DNA of 64,000 nt from Fragum whitleyi (GCA_948146395.1 OX411545.1:25127526-25191525), one strand, 5' to 3'. Positions 22,565 through 34,268 are shown, counted from the stretch's first letter. Notes: a model not told the origin generated them from the letters alone. A program made the numbers and translations.

Positions 22565-22974
22565 TCTTATATTTACTGTACATCGTCAAGGATACAATTT
22601 GTAACAATTTAGCTTCATCGGACTCGATTCTGCTTCTTGGAAAAAAGAACATGTACCAATGCCGACCGTTTTGATCGGTAGGAGAGTCAATTCTTTTATG
22701 TTCTTTACGGTAGCATGTACTGTGGATTAAATTCACAATTGTGCTTCTTGTAAGTCTTTTTTACGTCCCGGGGGAGGGGGACGGGGGGGGGGGGGGGATA
22801 ACGCACATATATCTATAGGCGCTTACGATAGAGTTGCATTGACCCCTCGGTCTGAAATTTTGCATTGGAATAATGCATTGAACTTAATTAAAAAATTGAA
22901 GTCTGAGGACCTACATATAGACTGATCTAAGTCTATACTTCCTGCCAATGCAAAGACATTTCTCGATCAACAAG
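22565..22974. repeat. Unassigned stretch with poly(G) run
   Basis: No feature recognised apart from a G-rich tract at about 22770-22798, including 15 or more consecutive G. Confidence 0.5.
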
Positions 22975-23702
22975 AAAACAGCCATGCGTTCAGGATGAAA
23001 ATGCAGGCGGGTCTTTTAAGAAATGTTATCCCGGTTTGCACTTGGGCTCACTTGCAAAGTGGAATACTATTTCTAAGCATTCGTAAATGTCATTACATAC
23101 TAAAAGTAAGGCAGTTTGAATTTCCTGATAGATATATAACCTATAACATCATCAGTTGCGCTTCAGGCCTGGGTTTTCTCATTAGCGAATGGCTTAACTC
23201 AACAATAAAAATGCAAATTGCACAGTATGACACAAATCCGTCCTTACAACCCTTATTGCGGTCTTATTGTTACTCGTAATTTAGAGATAACAGAGGTCAT
23301 TAAGTGCTTATCGCGCTAAGCGCAATAGACCGTTGAATCTTCAGCTTTCATTTGCAGCAAAAAATGTCTTTTGTGCATGTGTATGTAACATGCTGAAAGT
23401 GTACGGTATATACATGAAATGTAAAAATAATGGATCTTTGGTCATGAGAATTTTTCCGAAGAAATTAAAATCTGAATTTCGAAATTTATATCATTCGTTT
23501 CTTAAAACTAATTCGATCAATTAATTCTTATTGTACGAGGCTGCACATAACGTAAGTATTTATTTTTTTTTTAAAAGGCGCTTTGAAGGGGGCGAATTTT
23601 GACAATTATATACTACCTGTTTAAGTTGAAACATTCACGTTCATTTTTACCGAGTTACGATTTCTCAACGTTCGCAAATGCTTTTGCACCCTGAACGCAG
23701 GA
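22975..23702. mobile_element. PAL-B relic, possibly split
   Basis: A left-type end (GCCATGCGTTCAGGATGAAA, then GTTATCCCGGTTTGCACTTG) lies at 22982-23065 and a right-type end (CTTTTGCACCCTGAACGCAGGA) at 23681-23702. The interval between may be an insertion or two separate fragments. Confidence 0.4.
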
Positions 23703-24334
23703 TTTGTAAAATTGATCTTTTTTGAGAACTCCCCAAATGAAGGTAGTATATACTCTTTCGTGGGTGACCAGCTACATTATTTTACTCGCCGACTATTCAA
23801 TCCAAACTGATCCTCACAGAAAAAAAAATTGATTTGCGTATTTAAAAGCATTTCTTATACTCTTGGAGGATTTCTGAGACATTTAGAAAAAACATGTAAG
23901 ATAATCTAACCTTCCTGTACTAGAGGGCTGTAATTCGAAGTACATATAATTGAATTACAAAGTGTTATGAAATTATTCAGAATTACTACCCGTCCCTGGT
24001 ATTAACTCGAACTTTAATGTTCCGTTGGGAAAAATAATGCAACGAACGTTTTTGTCTTTTATCTCATTTTTTTAACAATCACGGGAACTTTTCTAACGAG
24101 ATTACCAAGCAGTTTTGGCACCTACTATCCTAAGATACGTAATTGTTTGTATTTTTTTTCAATAAAAAAAAATCGTTTGTAGGTCACTAAAGAAACGAAG
24201 ACGTTGCTTTTGAATTCACGGCAAGCTGATTTCAGTGACAGCATATTTTAAGTTTCTCACTTCTATGTATCAATACATGTATATTTAACTTAGGGAGAAT
24301 TTATATCATAAAATGATACCAATTTTTCATCTGC
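23703..24334. other. No identified feature
   Basis: AT-rich; nothing recognised. Confidence 0.45.
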
Positions 24335-24430
24335 GCCAAGTTAAGACTCGGATCAGTCTGTGCAGAAGCACAATCTGATCAGAGTTTTCCCCTTGCGCTT
24401 TGTAGACGGATAATGTCTCAAAGCTTCTCT
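24335..24430. mobile_element. PAL-C fragment
   Basis: GACTCGGATCAGTCTGTGCA / GCACAATCTGATCAGAGT corresponds to the inner hairpin of PAL-C; outer ends are not kept. Similar fragments occur near 3905-3950 and 27385. Confidence 0.55.
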
Positions 24431-24492
24431 GGATGATTCTTTTTAATACAGATCGTGCATCCATGTATAGCCAGTATCTACAATTATCGCAC

Positions 24493-24535
24493 ATTTACAG
24501 TTAATAACATCGTGAAATAAACAAGTCGAATAATT
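24493..24535 (+). mobile_element. PAL-A terminal fragment
   Basis: TTTACAGTTAATAACATCGT plus GAAATAAACAAGTCGAATAATT, then cut by a PAL-C element. Confidence 0.7.
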
Positions 24536-24775
24536 TGAGTCTGTACGTGACATTTCCAACAATTTCAAATGTGCGCAAAGCAAAGCCTCTGGCCAGCCTG
24601 TGCAGCCGCACAGTCTGACCACAGCTTTTCCTTTGCGATTTATAGTAGAAAAGGTTTCTACAGACAGACTGACAGTTAGTATTCTAAGTATATTATTGGG
24701 TTCTCTAGGCTCCACAGTGTATGACCTTCATGCATTCATGAAATTGTTGGAAATTTCACGCAGAGGCTCATTTTC
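24536..24775. mobile_element. PAL-C foldback element, copy 2
   Basis: Ends TGAGTCTGTACGTGACATTT and AATTTCACGCAGAGGCTCA; inner hairpin CAGCCTGTGCAGCCGCACAG. It interrupts or abuts PAL-A sequence on both sides. Confidence 0.87.
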
Positions 24776-24779
24776 AAAT

Positions 24780-25070
24780 AATTTCGGAACAATTTCTGAA
24801 CTTCATTCTAATCGACCGAATCATTCTTTATTTTTATCAGTCGATTTTGTTTCGAAAGCGGTTAATTGGTCTTCGATTGCAGCCAAATTTATTTACATGG
24901 ACGTACGAGAAAGGTAATTAACTATCGCCTATTTCGTACATCAGAACGAATTTGGCGCAATGTATCACCTTCCTTTGATTTCATTCAAAACTCGCTCATC
25001 CGACTCAAACAGTTTCATTCCGAAATCATTTCAAAACGCTTTGATCCTGTAACGATGCTCTTTTAAACTG
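24780..25070 (-). mobile_element. PAL-A element, diverged
   Basis: Core ATCGCCTATTTCGTACATC / GAACGAATTTGGCGCAAT flanked by AAGGTAATT and ATCACCTTCC, then AACTCGCTCATCCGACTCA and the end TCCTGTAACGATGCTCTTTT. Confidence 0.7.
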
Positions 25071-25619
25071 TAAACTCGTTGAAAATTTCATGCCCCTGAA
25101 GACAAAAACACCGTATGTTCATTTTCATGTTTTTAGTCAAGAGTGTATATTTTGATTCACTCTATGTGAAATAAATTGTTTGTAAGGCCCTCTGCCTCGG
25201 AGTAATTGTTTGCTCAATTTCTTGTAATCATGTTATTGAGCAGACAAGAAAATTATTGTTTACCATACAGTTCATTTACTGCTATGTGGACCGATATCAA
25301 GATGAAAATCTATCAAATGAACCCATAATAGCTAGATTTTTTACCAAATCACATTTTCCAATCTAAACGATGAAGGATTTATTATGATGATAAATTTTGA
25401 AACAAAGTAACAATTTTGTCAGTCAATATCTCGCAGATTCTAAGCCTTGTAAACTGACTAGTTTCTATATTAAATGGGACTGGGAATCATCGATCCAAGT
25501 TTATTTTACATCAGGATCGAATGTGTATGAATCTAGTGAATTATTTTGAATAAACGGAAACATATTTTCAAAAAAAATATAATAATAAAAATAAGTTCAA
25601 TAACACTAATGGATCCATG
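25071..25619. other. No identified feature
   Basis: AT-rich; nothing recognised. Confidence 0.45.
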
Positions 25620-26045
25620 TACATTTAATTACATAGTGAAATTGACACACATCTCAATCAAAACCATTCTAAATCATCCACTCAGCGCTCCATTCACTCA
25701 TTCCAAACATTCACTCAAATCGATCCAAACGCTCCACATGATCAATGCTACATTTAAAATTACTATAAAAAATGATGAAAATCGCGATTCCACTGATATA
25801 ATTGAAATTCAAAGCGTTTGATTGGTTCTTGACGAAATAGGAAGCTATTTATGCTACTTTTATGCATATTTTATTAAAGGGAGGTAATACATATCGCTAA
25901 TTTTGTTCATCCTGAACAAAATAAACGACATTGTATTACCTCTCTTAAATTTCACTCAAAACTCGCTTCTCTCACTCATTCAACTTCATGTCAAAATCAT
26001 TCCAAAATCGTTCACCTTGTAAATTTCTCAATGTTATTAACTGTA
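25620..26045 (-). mobile_element. PAL-A element, complete
   Basis: Ends TACATTTAATTACATAGTGA and AATTTCTCAATGTTATTAACTGTA; core ATCGCTAATTTTGTTCATCC / TGAACAAAATAAACGA between GGGAGGTAAT and ATTACCTCTC. 426 bp. A 91-codon frame over it is repeat-derived. Confidence 0.9.
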
Positions 26046-26449
26046 TGTAAACTTTTTTAAAAAGGTAAACAACCTTCAACACCCCTCGCTTTAATTAAAT
26101 CCAACAGAAAATACCTAAATATTCTAATATTCATTAACTTAAAATAATCGTTATTTGTAACGCAGTTAATTTAAATAAAAAAATGGAACGACTTTAGCTA
26201 AACTACAGAGATGAAGAGTATTTTTTGATTCATGGAGGGATGAAACTGATAACTAATCGTTCTATATGAAAACGCGAAGCCTTGACCACTTTTGCTCCAC
26301 AATTCGCCTTGTTTAATTTTGGCAGAAATTTTGCATTTCATTCGTAATGTAAGTTTCCACAGAAATTCCTCATAAACGCAGGCCTACATGTTCAAAAAAA
26401 TTATTGTTCCCAATATTCTAATATCTGAAATTGTGTAATTGTAAATAGA
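26046..26449. other. No identified feature
   Basis: Nothing recognised. Confidence 0.45.
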
Positions 26450-26830
26450 CCTGCGTTCAGGATGACAAAACGGAGCAAACTGTTAGCCAATTATATGCAG
26501 CGTTGCCGCAAGTGCATGTGAAAAGCGGGATATAATAATAAAAGATAAATTGGCAAACAGTTTGCACCTATTTTGCCTTATAAAAACTTGTACTTGCCAA
26601 TGTTGTCTGACCAATGGGCAAACTGATTTATCGCCTGAACGGGTCCCGATTTTCTTGTGGGTTTTTTTGGTCACAATTAGAAACCAGCTCTATGTTCCTA
26701 CCGACAAAATGTTGTCAACCGTTTTGAAATTATGCCCTGCTTGTCAGCCGGAACACAGGGCTGGTTTTTAATTGTGGCCCGGCTGAAAAACAACAAAAAC
26801 GGGTCCCGAACGGGCCTGAAATAAGTTGGA
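26450..26830. mobile_element. PAL-B variant, enlarged
   Basis: ACCTGCGTTCAGGATGACAA opens it. A GCAAACTGTTAGCCAATTAT / AATTGGCAAACAGTTTGC pair follows. A second block closes with CAACAAAAACGGGTCCCG and CTGAAATAAGTTGGACCA as in 3646-3869. It looks like two PAL-B units joined. Confidence 0.6.
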
Positions 26831-27689
26831 CCAATATTGGACTTTTTATTTTAATCTTCTAGTACATGTATTTCCTTCTGTCCCATTGTTGATAAACGGA
26901 AGTGAATACATTGTAGTAAGAATGTTTAAGAGCAAACAACAACAACCAAAAAAATCCCAAATCAATACCGGTTATTGACAAAAAGAATATATCACATATA
27001 AAATTATTCAAAAAATGTCGAAAAGATAATTTCCCTTCGATTAAATGCATTGGTAAGTGTTTTAAACGGATATAAACCTAAACCTTAAATCAGTGGATAT
27101 ACAATCGATTTGAAAAGAATCGTCACAAAAAACTACATGTGACCCGTCAGGCGATAAGGGACTTCCCTGGTAGTGCATTCTGTGCAGACTGACACGAATT
27201 AAGCATTTCTCGACTGTCTGACTCTCGTCCTATATTCCTGTATAAGTTTTTTTTGATTTGCGATCTTTGGTGAACATCCGTGCATTTGGAATCTTTGGTA
27301 GCTTTGCCAGCAATTTAAGAATTGACGTCGAATTAACTAAATCTACTTTTTGGCAGTACGTAGAAATTATAAATCTGGCAAAAAAGACTCTGATCAGACT
27401 GGGCCATTACATAAATTGCACATAGTTGGCCGAGGTTAGCTCCGCGCCTACGCAAATAAGCAGGAAATGTTATGAGCAGGATCATACGTTTTTTTGAACT
27501 TTTACCATTTCCTCGTCACAGAAACCTGCTAATTAAGAGACAGAAAAACAAAAGAACTTCGAAAATATGTCAATAAACCCTGACTTTGATGCACGTTTAG
27601 TCAGTCTATTTGTTCTAAGAAGGTCTATTCAAAAACGCATGATCAAATAATTGCATGATTTATAAGCTAAAGTTGTTGTTTTTAAGCGC
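26831..27689. other. Mostly unassigned; PAL-F fragment inside
   Basis: The only recognised piece is a PAL-F end at 27135-27215 (ATGTGACCCGTCAGGCGATA, GTAGTGCATTCTGTGCAG). A PAL-C-like GACTCTGATCAGACTG lies near 27385. Confidence 0.55.
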
Positions 27690-27898
27690 CTGATTTGTCT
27701 GCGAAGACATAATATTAGGAACATTTAATAAAGGGGGAAAAACATTATCGCAAATTTCGCCCAATTGGGCGAAATTATCGATTATGTTTTACCTCCCTTG
27801 AAAATAATTCAAAACTCGATCATCACACTCATTCAATTTCATTCCTAAATCATGCTAAAATCATTCACCTTGTCAATATCACGCTGTTGTTAACTGTA
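27690..27898 (-). mobile_element. PAL-A half element
   Basis: Core TATCGCAAATTTCGCCCA / TGGGCGAAATTATCGA between GGGGGAAAAACA and GTTTTACCTCCC, then CTCGATCATCACACTCATTC and the end CGCTGTTGTTAACTGTA. The centre GCCC/GGGC is a paired change from GTCC/GGAC of other copies. Confidence 0.85.
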
Positions 27899-28094
27899 AA
27901 ACTCAACAGTCCGCAAAACTTAAGTTCTACACACAAACTTTGTAAATCGATAACTTACTATAGTTCCGCAACAAAGAGTGAGGTTCGAGAAACCGTTATC
28001 TCCTATCATTTTCAATGTAAAACTGATCTTTGGTCACTCACTTGAGATTGCAGGTCTATAGTAACCCTAATTTTTTAGCATTCCCAACATTCTT

Positions 28095-28385
28095 TTTAAT
28101 CGTCAAAAACGCTCAGAAACGCTCATTAAAAACGTTCAAATTATCCGAGAGATTCAAAACCTCGCGAAAAATTTCAAAGCGTCGGATCGATACGAGAAGA
28201 CACGTATATCTATTTACAAAACTATTCATCAACTTTTCAAAGGGGGTAATAAAATGTCACTCAGTGTATACAATTTGAACAAAATGAGCGATATTTCATT
28301 ATTGCCCTTTCAAAACTCGGTCATACCACATTCAATTTCATTCCGAAGTCATTAAAATATTCCATCTTATATTCGGTGTTTTGAA
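28095..28385 (-). mobile_element. PAL-A element, decayed
   Basis: Family arm GAAACGCTCATTAAAAACG, core CACTCAGTGTATACAATTTG / AACAAAATGAGCGATATTT, and arm CTCGGTCATACCACATTCAA. Both terminal repeats are lost. Confidence 0.6.
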
Positions 28386-28425
28386 GTGCTTAATTATAAT
28401 GATTATTACAACGGTATATTAACAG

Positions 28426-28678
28426 TCGCCGTCATAGCGCAGTTAGAAGCGCGTCGGACTGTCAATCTAGAGGTCCCTTGTTCAATACTCGACGTCGGCA
28501 CTCATTCTCTGCGACTGTTTGTCTCCCACCAATGGGTCGATAGACCTTAGTGTGGATAGCAGCTGTAGGCTTGGATAGGGTCTAATGGTAGTACTGGTGT
28601 GAGAAATACCAGGAATCCAGCCGCCGTGGTATAACTGAAATATTATTGAAAGCGGCGTAAAACCCCATTCAAATAAAT
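28426..28678 (+). mobile_element. SINE family S with 13 bp target duplication
   Basis: Head CGCCGTCATAGCGCAGTTAG, body GGCACTCATTCTCTGCGACT, tail GAAAGCGGCGTAAAACCCCA. TACAACGGTATAT occurs just before (28409-28421) and just after (28679-28691), as expected from target-primed insertion. Confidence 0.9.
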
Positions 28679-28885
28679 ACAACGGTATATCAAAATTTCC
28701 ACATTATCCTACCTACATTATTGGATTGTAACATTTTGTGGTAGCCCGGAAAACATGTCAATTTCTCATGGAAAATAAATGAAAGTTCATGAAAGTTCGT
28801 ATGTCTGAGAATTGCTAATTTTACTTTATTTACTCTTATTGTGTTCACTTACGGTCTTACAAACAAAAGCTAGCTTATATAAGTA

Positions 28886-28956
28886 GAATTCGCTATTGTG
28901 ACTCGTCGATTGCATACAAATGTATTGCATTCACAAGTCACAATACCGAATTCGAG
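28886..28956. repeat. Hairpin
   Basis: AGAATTCGCTATTGTGACTC pairs with AGTCACAATACCGAATTCG around GCATACAAATGTATTGC. About 70 bp, imperfect. Confidence 0.65.
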
Positions 28957-29049
28957 TTATAGAACTTGTGATGAATTGATGAATTACAAGCCATGAATTT
29001 GGTAGCAAATCGCACTCATTAACCGGCTTGTTAAGTTAGAAACATAGAA

Positions 29050-29345
29050 AATTGCCCCCATCTCTACCAAAACCATTCCAAATCACTTGAATAATCTTTG
29101 CGCATTCATTCCAAACATTTCTACACTAACGCCACTCAAAAGCGCTCCGAAATCGTTAAAAATCACTTGGAATAATTCGAAACGATTGACATTTCATTTA
29201 AGTCGATCAAACCGTTCTTCGATTCTACTGAGTGTTGTTGATTGGTCAATGAAGACAAACACGCACACACAAAAAAGAAAAATAAGTAGATTCTTTAAAG
29301 GGGGTATCAAACCTTCAAATTTCGATAATTTTGTCCACTTTGGTG
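29050..29345 (-). mobile_element. PAL-A long-arm half
   Basis: CCATTCCAAATCACTTGAAT, AAAAGCGCTCCGAAATCG, TTGATTGGTCAATGAAGACA and the first core arm (TTTCGATAATTTTGTCCA). It ends where the next PAL-A starts. Confidence 0.75.
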
Positions 29346-29346
29346 A

Positions 29347-29898
29347 CTGTATAATTGACAGTCATCTCAACTAAAATCTTTTAAATTCATTCATTCATTT
29401 ATTCATGCATTCATGCATTCATTCATTCATTCATTCATTCATTCATTCATTCATGCATTCATGTATTCGTTCATTCATTCATTCATTCATTCATTCATTC
29501 ATTCATTCATTCATTCATTCATTCATTCATTCATTCATTCATTCATTCATTCATTCATTCAACACTCACTCACTCACATCATTAAAGATACTCCGAAACT
29601 GCTCTAATCGCTATGAAATCGCTCAATATTGTATTATCTAATTGAAATTAGCCTATTCAATGTACCTTTTTCTTGACAGTGTAAATTTTAAAGCGTCCAA
29701 TTGGTCCTTGAAGACACACAAACAAAATGGTACGTAGATTTGTTTAAAGGGCAGTAAGAAATTTAGCTTATGTCACCCAAATGGACGAAAATAAGAGTTA
29801 TTATATTTCCTCTCATTCAAAACTCATTCATCACACTCATTCGATTTCATTTGGAAATAATTCACTTTGTCAATTGCACGATGTTTTAAACTATACGT
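29347..29898 (-). mobile_element. PAL-A element with second (ATTC)n expansion
   Basis: Starts ACTGTATAATTGACAGTCAT. The ATTC run spans 29385-29562. Then TCCAATTGGTCCTTGAAGAC, the diverged core and the end CAATTGCACGATGTTTTAAA. The expansion sits at the same position of the element as at 16774. Confidence 0.8.
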
Positions 29899-29973
29899 GC
29901 TTTTCCCATAAGGATGTTATGGGTAGTTACTCGGAAGATTTAACATCAATTTCTTGCATTTACTAAGTCTCTT

Positions 29974-30082
29974 AAGACCCGTTATAGTTTCGCAACTTTA
30001 TGGAACTCATAATCTTTCACAATGTTAACCGATGTTTCCTAATGATATTATTAGGAAACTTCGGTTTACACTGTTAAAGTTC
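29974..30082. mobile_element. PAL-E element, truncated
   Basis: GACCCGTTATAGTTTCGCAA, centre AACCGATGTTTCCTAATGAT / ATTAGGAAACTTCGGTTT; breaks off after GTTAAAGTTCATGAC. Confidence 0.8.
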
Positions 30083-30472
30083 ATGACACAACCGATAGAA
30101 AGACAATCACGTAGATGAATACAAGTGTCAGAAAAACATTATGCCATTTTTCGATCCACAAAGCAATCAGACGAAAAACAAAAACAAATCTTTACATTAA
30201 AATGAACCTCCGCAAGTAGACATGCTATTTCACATAAGGCTATTGGTGTCTTAAATTAAACTTTGTCAAAATTTTGTTTTTCAATTTTCTATTCCATTGG
30301 CGAATATCAATATTTGGAAAGCGATATTTGCTTTTCTTGATTAAAATCGGAGGTACGGAAATAAAACCGTTCCTATTATCTTGAACTTGTGAAGAATCGG
30401 CTTGGATTTCGGCAATATCTGAAAAATATGGCATAGTTTTTTTTCCTTGCCCATTGTCTATCCCGATTTTTG
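30083..30472. other. No identified feature
   Basis: Nothing recognised. Confidence 0.45.
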
Positions 30473-30473
30473 A

Positions 30474-31242
30474 TTAAGGTGGTTATGGACAGCGGCCTCC
30501 CCACTCTATAAAGCGGAAGTGGGTTTTCGTTTATTTTACGGCTTTTTTTGCGCGTTGTTTAAAAAGACCGGTTTTCGTAAGATTCTACTTATGGAAATAA
30601 TGTAGAATAATGATGGTAAAACTTCATAATTTATCTTCTTTTCAACATTTGATATTAATTGAATGACTGGATCATTAGATTTCACAATAAAAATGCGTTA
30701 CAACCCGTCATTCGATTAGGGGGGAACTCTGAAAAATAACGAAAAACTTTCTTATTTGCATGGAAAGGAATGCTGAATTTTTTACCAAATAAAGGAAAAA
30801 TATGGATTATAAACATGTCGGAAAAGAAGAAAAATTCATTGGGTAATTCCTTAAAAAAATAGGTTTTTGTGGCATTTTTAACAAGTAAAATTACAAAAAT
30901 TAGTGCATTTTTAACTTTTGGAAGCAAATTGTGCAAATGCAATTTATCAAAGAGAAATTTTCTTGTCAATAGCCAATGTGTACATGTTTAAGGTCTATCA
31001 AAATGTATATGTTTTAAAGCTATAACTTAGTACAGGGTTTAAACTAGACCTAAAACGAGTATAACCGTTTTACTGAAAAATGGCCTATACCACTCAGAGA
31101 ACTCTAGCATGAAAACGAGCGTGGAAAGGTACCTTCAAATGTTGATATAATGTCTACACAATATTTATCTACAACATATGCGACCAAGAAAAAAATTCAT
31201 TGGGCGGAAAAAAATGACGCCATGTGTCCATTGCTACCTTAA
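30474..31242. mobile_element. TIR element L, about 770 bp
   Basis: Left end TTAAGGTGGTTATGGACAGC and right end TGTCCATTGCTACCTTAA form an imperfect 18 bp TIR. A right-end fragment with the same CATTGGG...GGAAAAAA context lies at 40190-40238. A 95-codon frame (30682-30969, minus) has no domain I recognise. Confidence 0.6.
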
Positions 31243-31552
31243 ATTGACGATGTGAATAATCTTGAATGAGTGTGTTGGGCGTGTTTTTGAATGGAATTCA
31301 AGGAAGGAAATACATTATCGCTTATTTCGTTCAATTTAACGTTTTGTTTTACCGCCCTTTTATTAAAATAAACGAGCTGCTTGTTTATCTTGAACGATTA
31401 ATCAGACGCTTTAAAATCAATGCCAGCCAACAAAAAGACGCATGTTTAACTGAAATGAATGAAATGATGACCGTTTTGAATGATTTCGAAGCGTTATCAG
31501 ACTATTTCGGAGCGTTTTTCAGAGTTAAGGCTAGGGGTTTTTTTTTGATTGT

Positions 31553-31583
<31 letters not shown>

Positions 31584-31655
31584 TCAATGAATGAGGCCTT
31601 GAGCGAGTGATTTGGAATGGTTTTGATCGAGATATGTATCAAGTGGTTAACTGTA
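31243..31655 (+). mobile_element. PAL-A element abutting element L
   Basis: It begins inside the TIR (ATTGACGATGTGAATAATCT). The core is TCGCTTATTTCGTTCAATTT, the right arm has a T-rich expansion at 31539-31580, and the end is AAGTGGTTAACTGTA. A 105-codon frame across it is repeat-derived. Confidence 0.8.
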
Positions 31656-31827
31656 GTTTAATAGAGTATAATCTCGAGACTTCAGCGGTGTAGGTATGAG
31701 GTTTTGGTCTTGTATCGAAGTTATCTATTCTTATGAACATGGGTTAATATATCAGTCGCTTGTTACGCGAAAATTCTTCATAGGCGTAACTAGGATTTTG
31801 AAATTTATATGCAATAAGAAGGCGACC

Positions 31828-32078
31828 AACATAGAATATAGGTTGATTGATTGAATGAATGGAGTTAAACGCCGCTTTCATTTTTTTCAGTTAAATCGCG
31901 GCGGCTGGAGCACCTAACAATAGATTCCTGGTCTTGCTCTCGCCAGTACAACCATCACATCCTTTCCTAGCCTCAAAATGCTATCTCACATAGGTCTACG
32001 ATTATCATTGGTGAGAGACAAATAGTCGGAAAGGATGAGTGCCGCCGTCGGGGATCGAACCCGGGAACATAGAATATA
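31828..32078 (-). mobile_element. SINE family S, reverse, with target duplication
   Basis: Flanked by AACATAGAATATA at 31828-31840 and 32066-32078. Tail side GGAGTTAAACGCCGCTTTC, body AAATAGTCGGAAAGGATGAG, and the head cut at the B box (GGGGATCGAACCCGG). The head truncation at the tRNA region marks it as 5'-truncated. Confidence 0.9.
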
Positions 32079-32680
32079 AATAAAGGCTGTGGACTGTGAC
32101 AAAAGATGAATGTCCTCCGCCCTCTCCCTTTTTCGATCATTTGAGAGTTGGTAAATAATCAAAACATCGTAACTACAGCTTGATTTTCGAGGCTATGGTC
32201 ATTCATCAACGATATTTATCGAAAGAGGATTTATTTCTACAACGCACTGCGTAATGTGCGTAATGGTAGTTACGCCCTTGCTATTTCGAAAATTAGAGTC
32301 GTATAAGAACGTATTATCACATGTTCATAAAACATATCACTCACCGAGGACTTAGTTCAAATCTGTCGCAAAATGCCTAAATGGACTTGCGACAGCGCTG
32401 CGCCAAGCCTCCAATAAAAAGATATCCTTTAAAAGAAGTAGTTTAAAAAGGAAAATTAGTAATGGCTAAATAGACACAAAAATTTGGTAGAACAAAGTAA
32501 TGACATTTGTATCAGCCTTAGACATTTCTAATTGAAATAGAACTGAGTCTCGTCGGCTTTCATTTTGTGCGCTGTTAAGCTAGCAGGGTATATTTTGCAA
32601 AAAATGTGCCTTTGCGCGATGCTTAATCCTTAAAAGTCTAGTCATGATTATAAAAGTTAAAGTGTTTACGCACTCTAATG
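32079..32680. other. No identified feature
   Basis: AT-rich; nothing recognised. Confidence 0.45.
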
Positions 32681-33045
32681 GTACAGTTAGTAACGTCGTA
32701 AAATTTTATTTTGTCTCGATCAAAGCTGTTCAAAAGCACTGTCTAAGCGCTTCATTTATTAGTTCCAAACACTCATTCAAATCATTTAAAAACGCTCCAA
32801 AATTGTTAAAATAATCGAAATCGTTGAAATTGATCAACATTTCAATCGAATCTATCGGAAACTGGCATGTTTTTTTATTAGCTAGTGTTCATTTTGGAAT
32901 TTCTAACCCTTTAAGACACAAAATAAGAAGAAAGGTACGTAAATTTTATTAAAAGGAAGTAAAAATTATCGGTAATTTGATGAAAATATCGATCATGCTT
33001 TACATCCCTTGATAATCATTCAAAACTGGCTCATCTCTACAAAGC
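32681..33045 (-). mobile_element. PAL-A element, right end missing
   Basis: TACAGTTAGTAACGTCGTAA, arm CTGTCTAAGCGCTTCATTTA, shortened core TATCGGTAATTTGATGAA, then TTTACATCCC. Stops near CTCATCTCTAC. Confidence 0.75.
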
Positions 33046-33685
33046 TAAACTTTTTACGTTCTCTCATAGTGCGCGAGCTGATCTGAGGTGTAACCCGGTC
33101 AATGTCAGAAACAACTAGAATTATCACATACGGACTAAATCTATGTTTCATATTGGAAAATGTCATCTTTCGTCCTTTTCACATTTTATTTTTGATTCTT
33201 CTTGCATAACCAGTCTCTCTTTCGCGAGATCAGTTGATAAACAAAACTACTTAAATGCAGATGCTATCGAAGCTTTGAATAACTTTCTACCTGTAAAACT
33301 GTAAGACATATTCACAAATAGAATGCTAGAAATAAGGAGTCATTTTATGAAACGATGGTTTCAAAGCAACAAGTTTCTATTATTTACCAAATAAACAAAA
33401 TGCAGCATATTGTATTCCATCCGTTATCCGTTTTCGTTTTGTTTTCACTGTTAATTGTTATTTCACTGTTGTTATAATTATATTTTTCAATTCAAATGAC
33501 AATATCATAACAACATATAATTGCACTATAAGAATAAATCTGGTAAAGTTTTTTTTAATAGAATTGTTATATTACAATAAATACAATAAACATTATTTGA
33601 TCAATAAATTCAAGTTGATAAATGATATATATCATAATCAAAACTTTATCAGAAACGAGGTGAATAGACACTGGCAAAAATACAA
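33046..33685. other. No identified feature
   Basis: Very AT-rich after 33400; nothing recognised. Confidence 0.45.
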
Positions 33686-33952
33686 TTGTGACCGTCACTC
33701 AAAATGAGACCATCTTGGAACCCTGTAAATAAACATTTCAAAAAAGAGATTGTTTCCAGTACAGGTCAGGTAGAGGCCGCATCTCTAAAATTCCTTTACA
33801 TGAAGGTAGATTAATAATGGTAGATTCAGAAAACAAGCAAAGCGCGAAAAGTTTTGACCCTAGTCGGTCTGCGCAATCCGCGCAGTCTGACAAGGGTCGA
33901 CACTTTATGCACAACCCAGATGGCACTTTTTCTCTTGTCGCGTCACAATTTG
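33686..33952. mobile_element. PAL-F foldback element, inverted
   Basis: Right end TCTCTTGTCGCGTCACAATT, inner hairpin CGCGAAAAGTTTTGACCCTA / AAGGGTCGACACTTTATGC around CTGCGCAATCCGCGCAG. Left end GTGACCGTCACTCAAAATG. Confidence 0.8.
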
Positions 33953-34268
33953 TACAAAAATGTAGAATTTCCTACTTACCAAGAGTTGAATAAATTGCAA
34001 TTAATGCCAAAATCACGCACAAAAATCTCTCAATACTGGGAAACATATTTTCTGGTAATTCCGTGAACAAACCGTTCGCTTGGATAGCACTCGTATTGTA
34101 ATTGTGAATGACAAACGAAGAAAGAAGTGAACGTGTTTTACAGTGTCTAGCGGTATTTACAGATTTCACTCCCCAATATTGAACTAGATGACGATAGTTT
34201 TCTCATGGCCAGCAACTTGACAATGACGTTGATTTATTTTACAGGCTCCCTACCTAAAAGGGGTTGGT

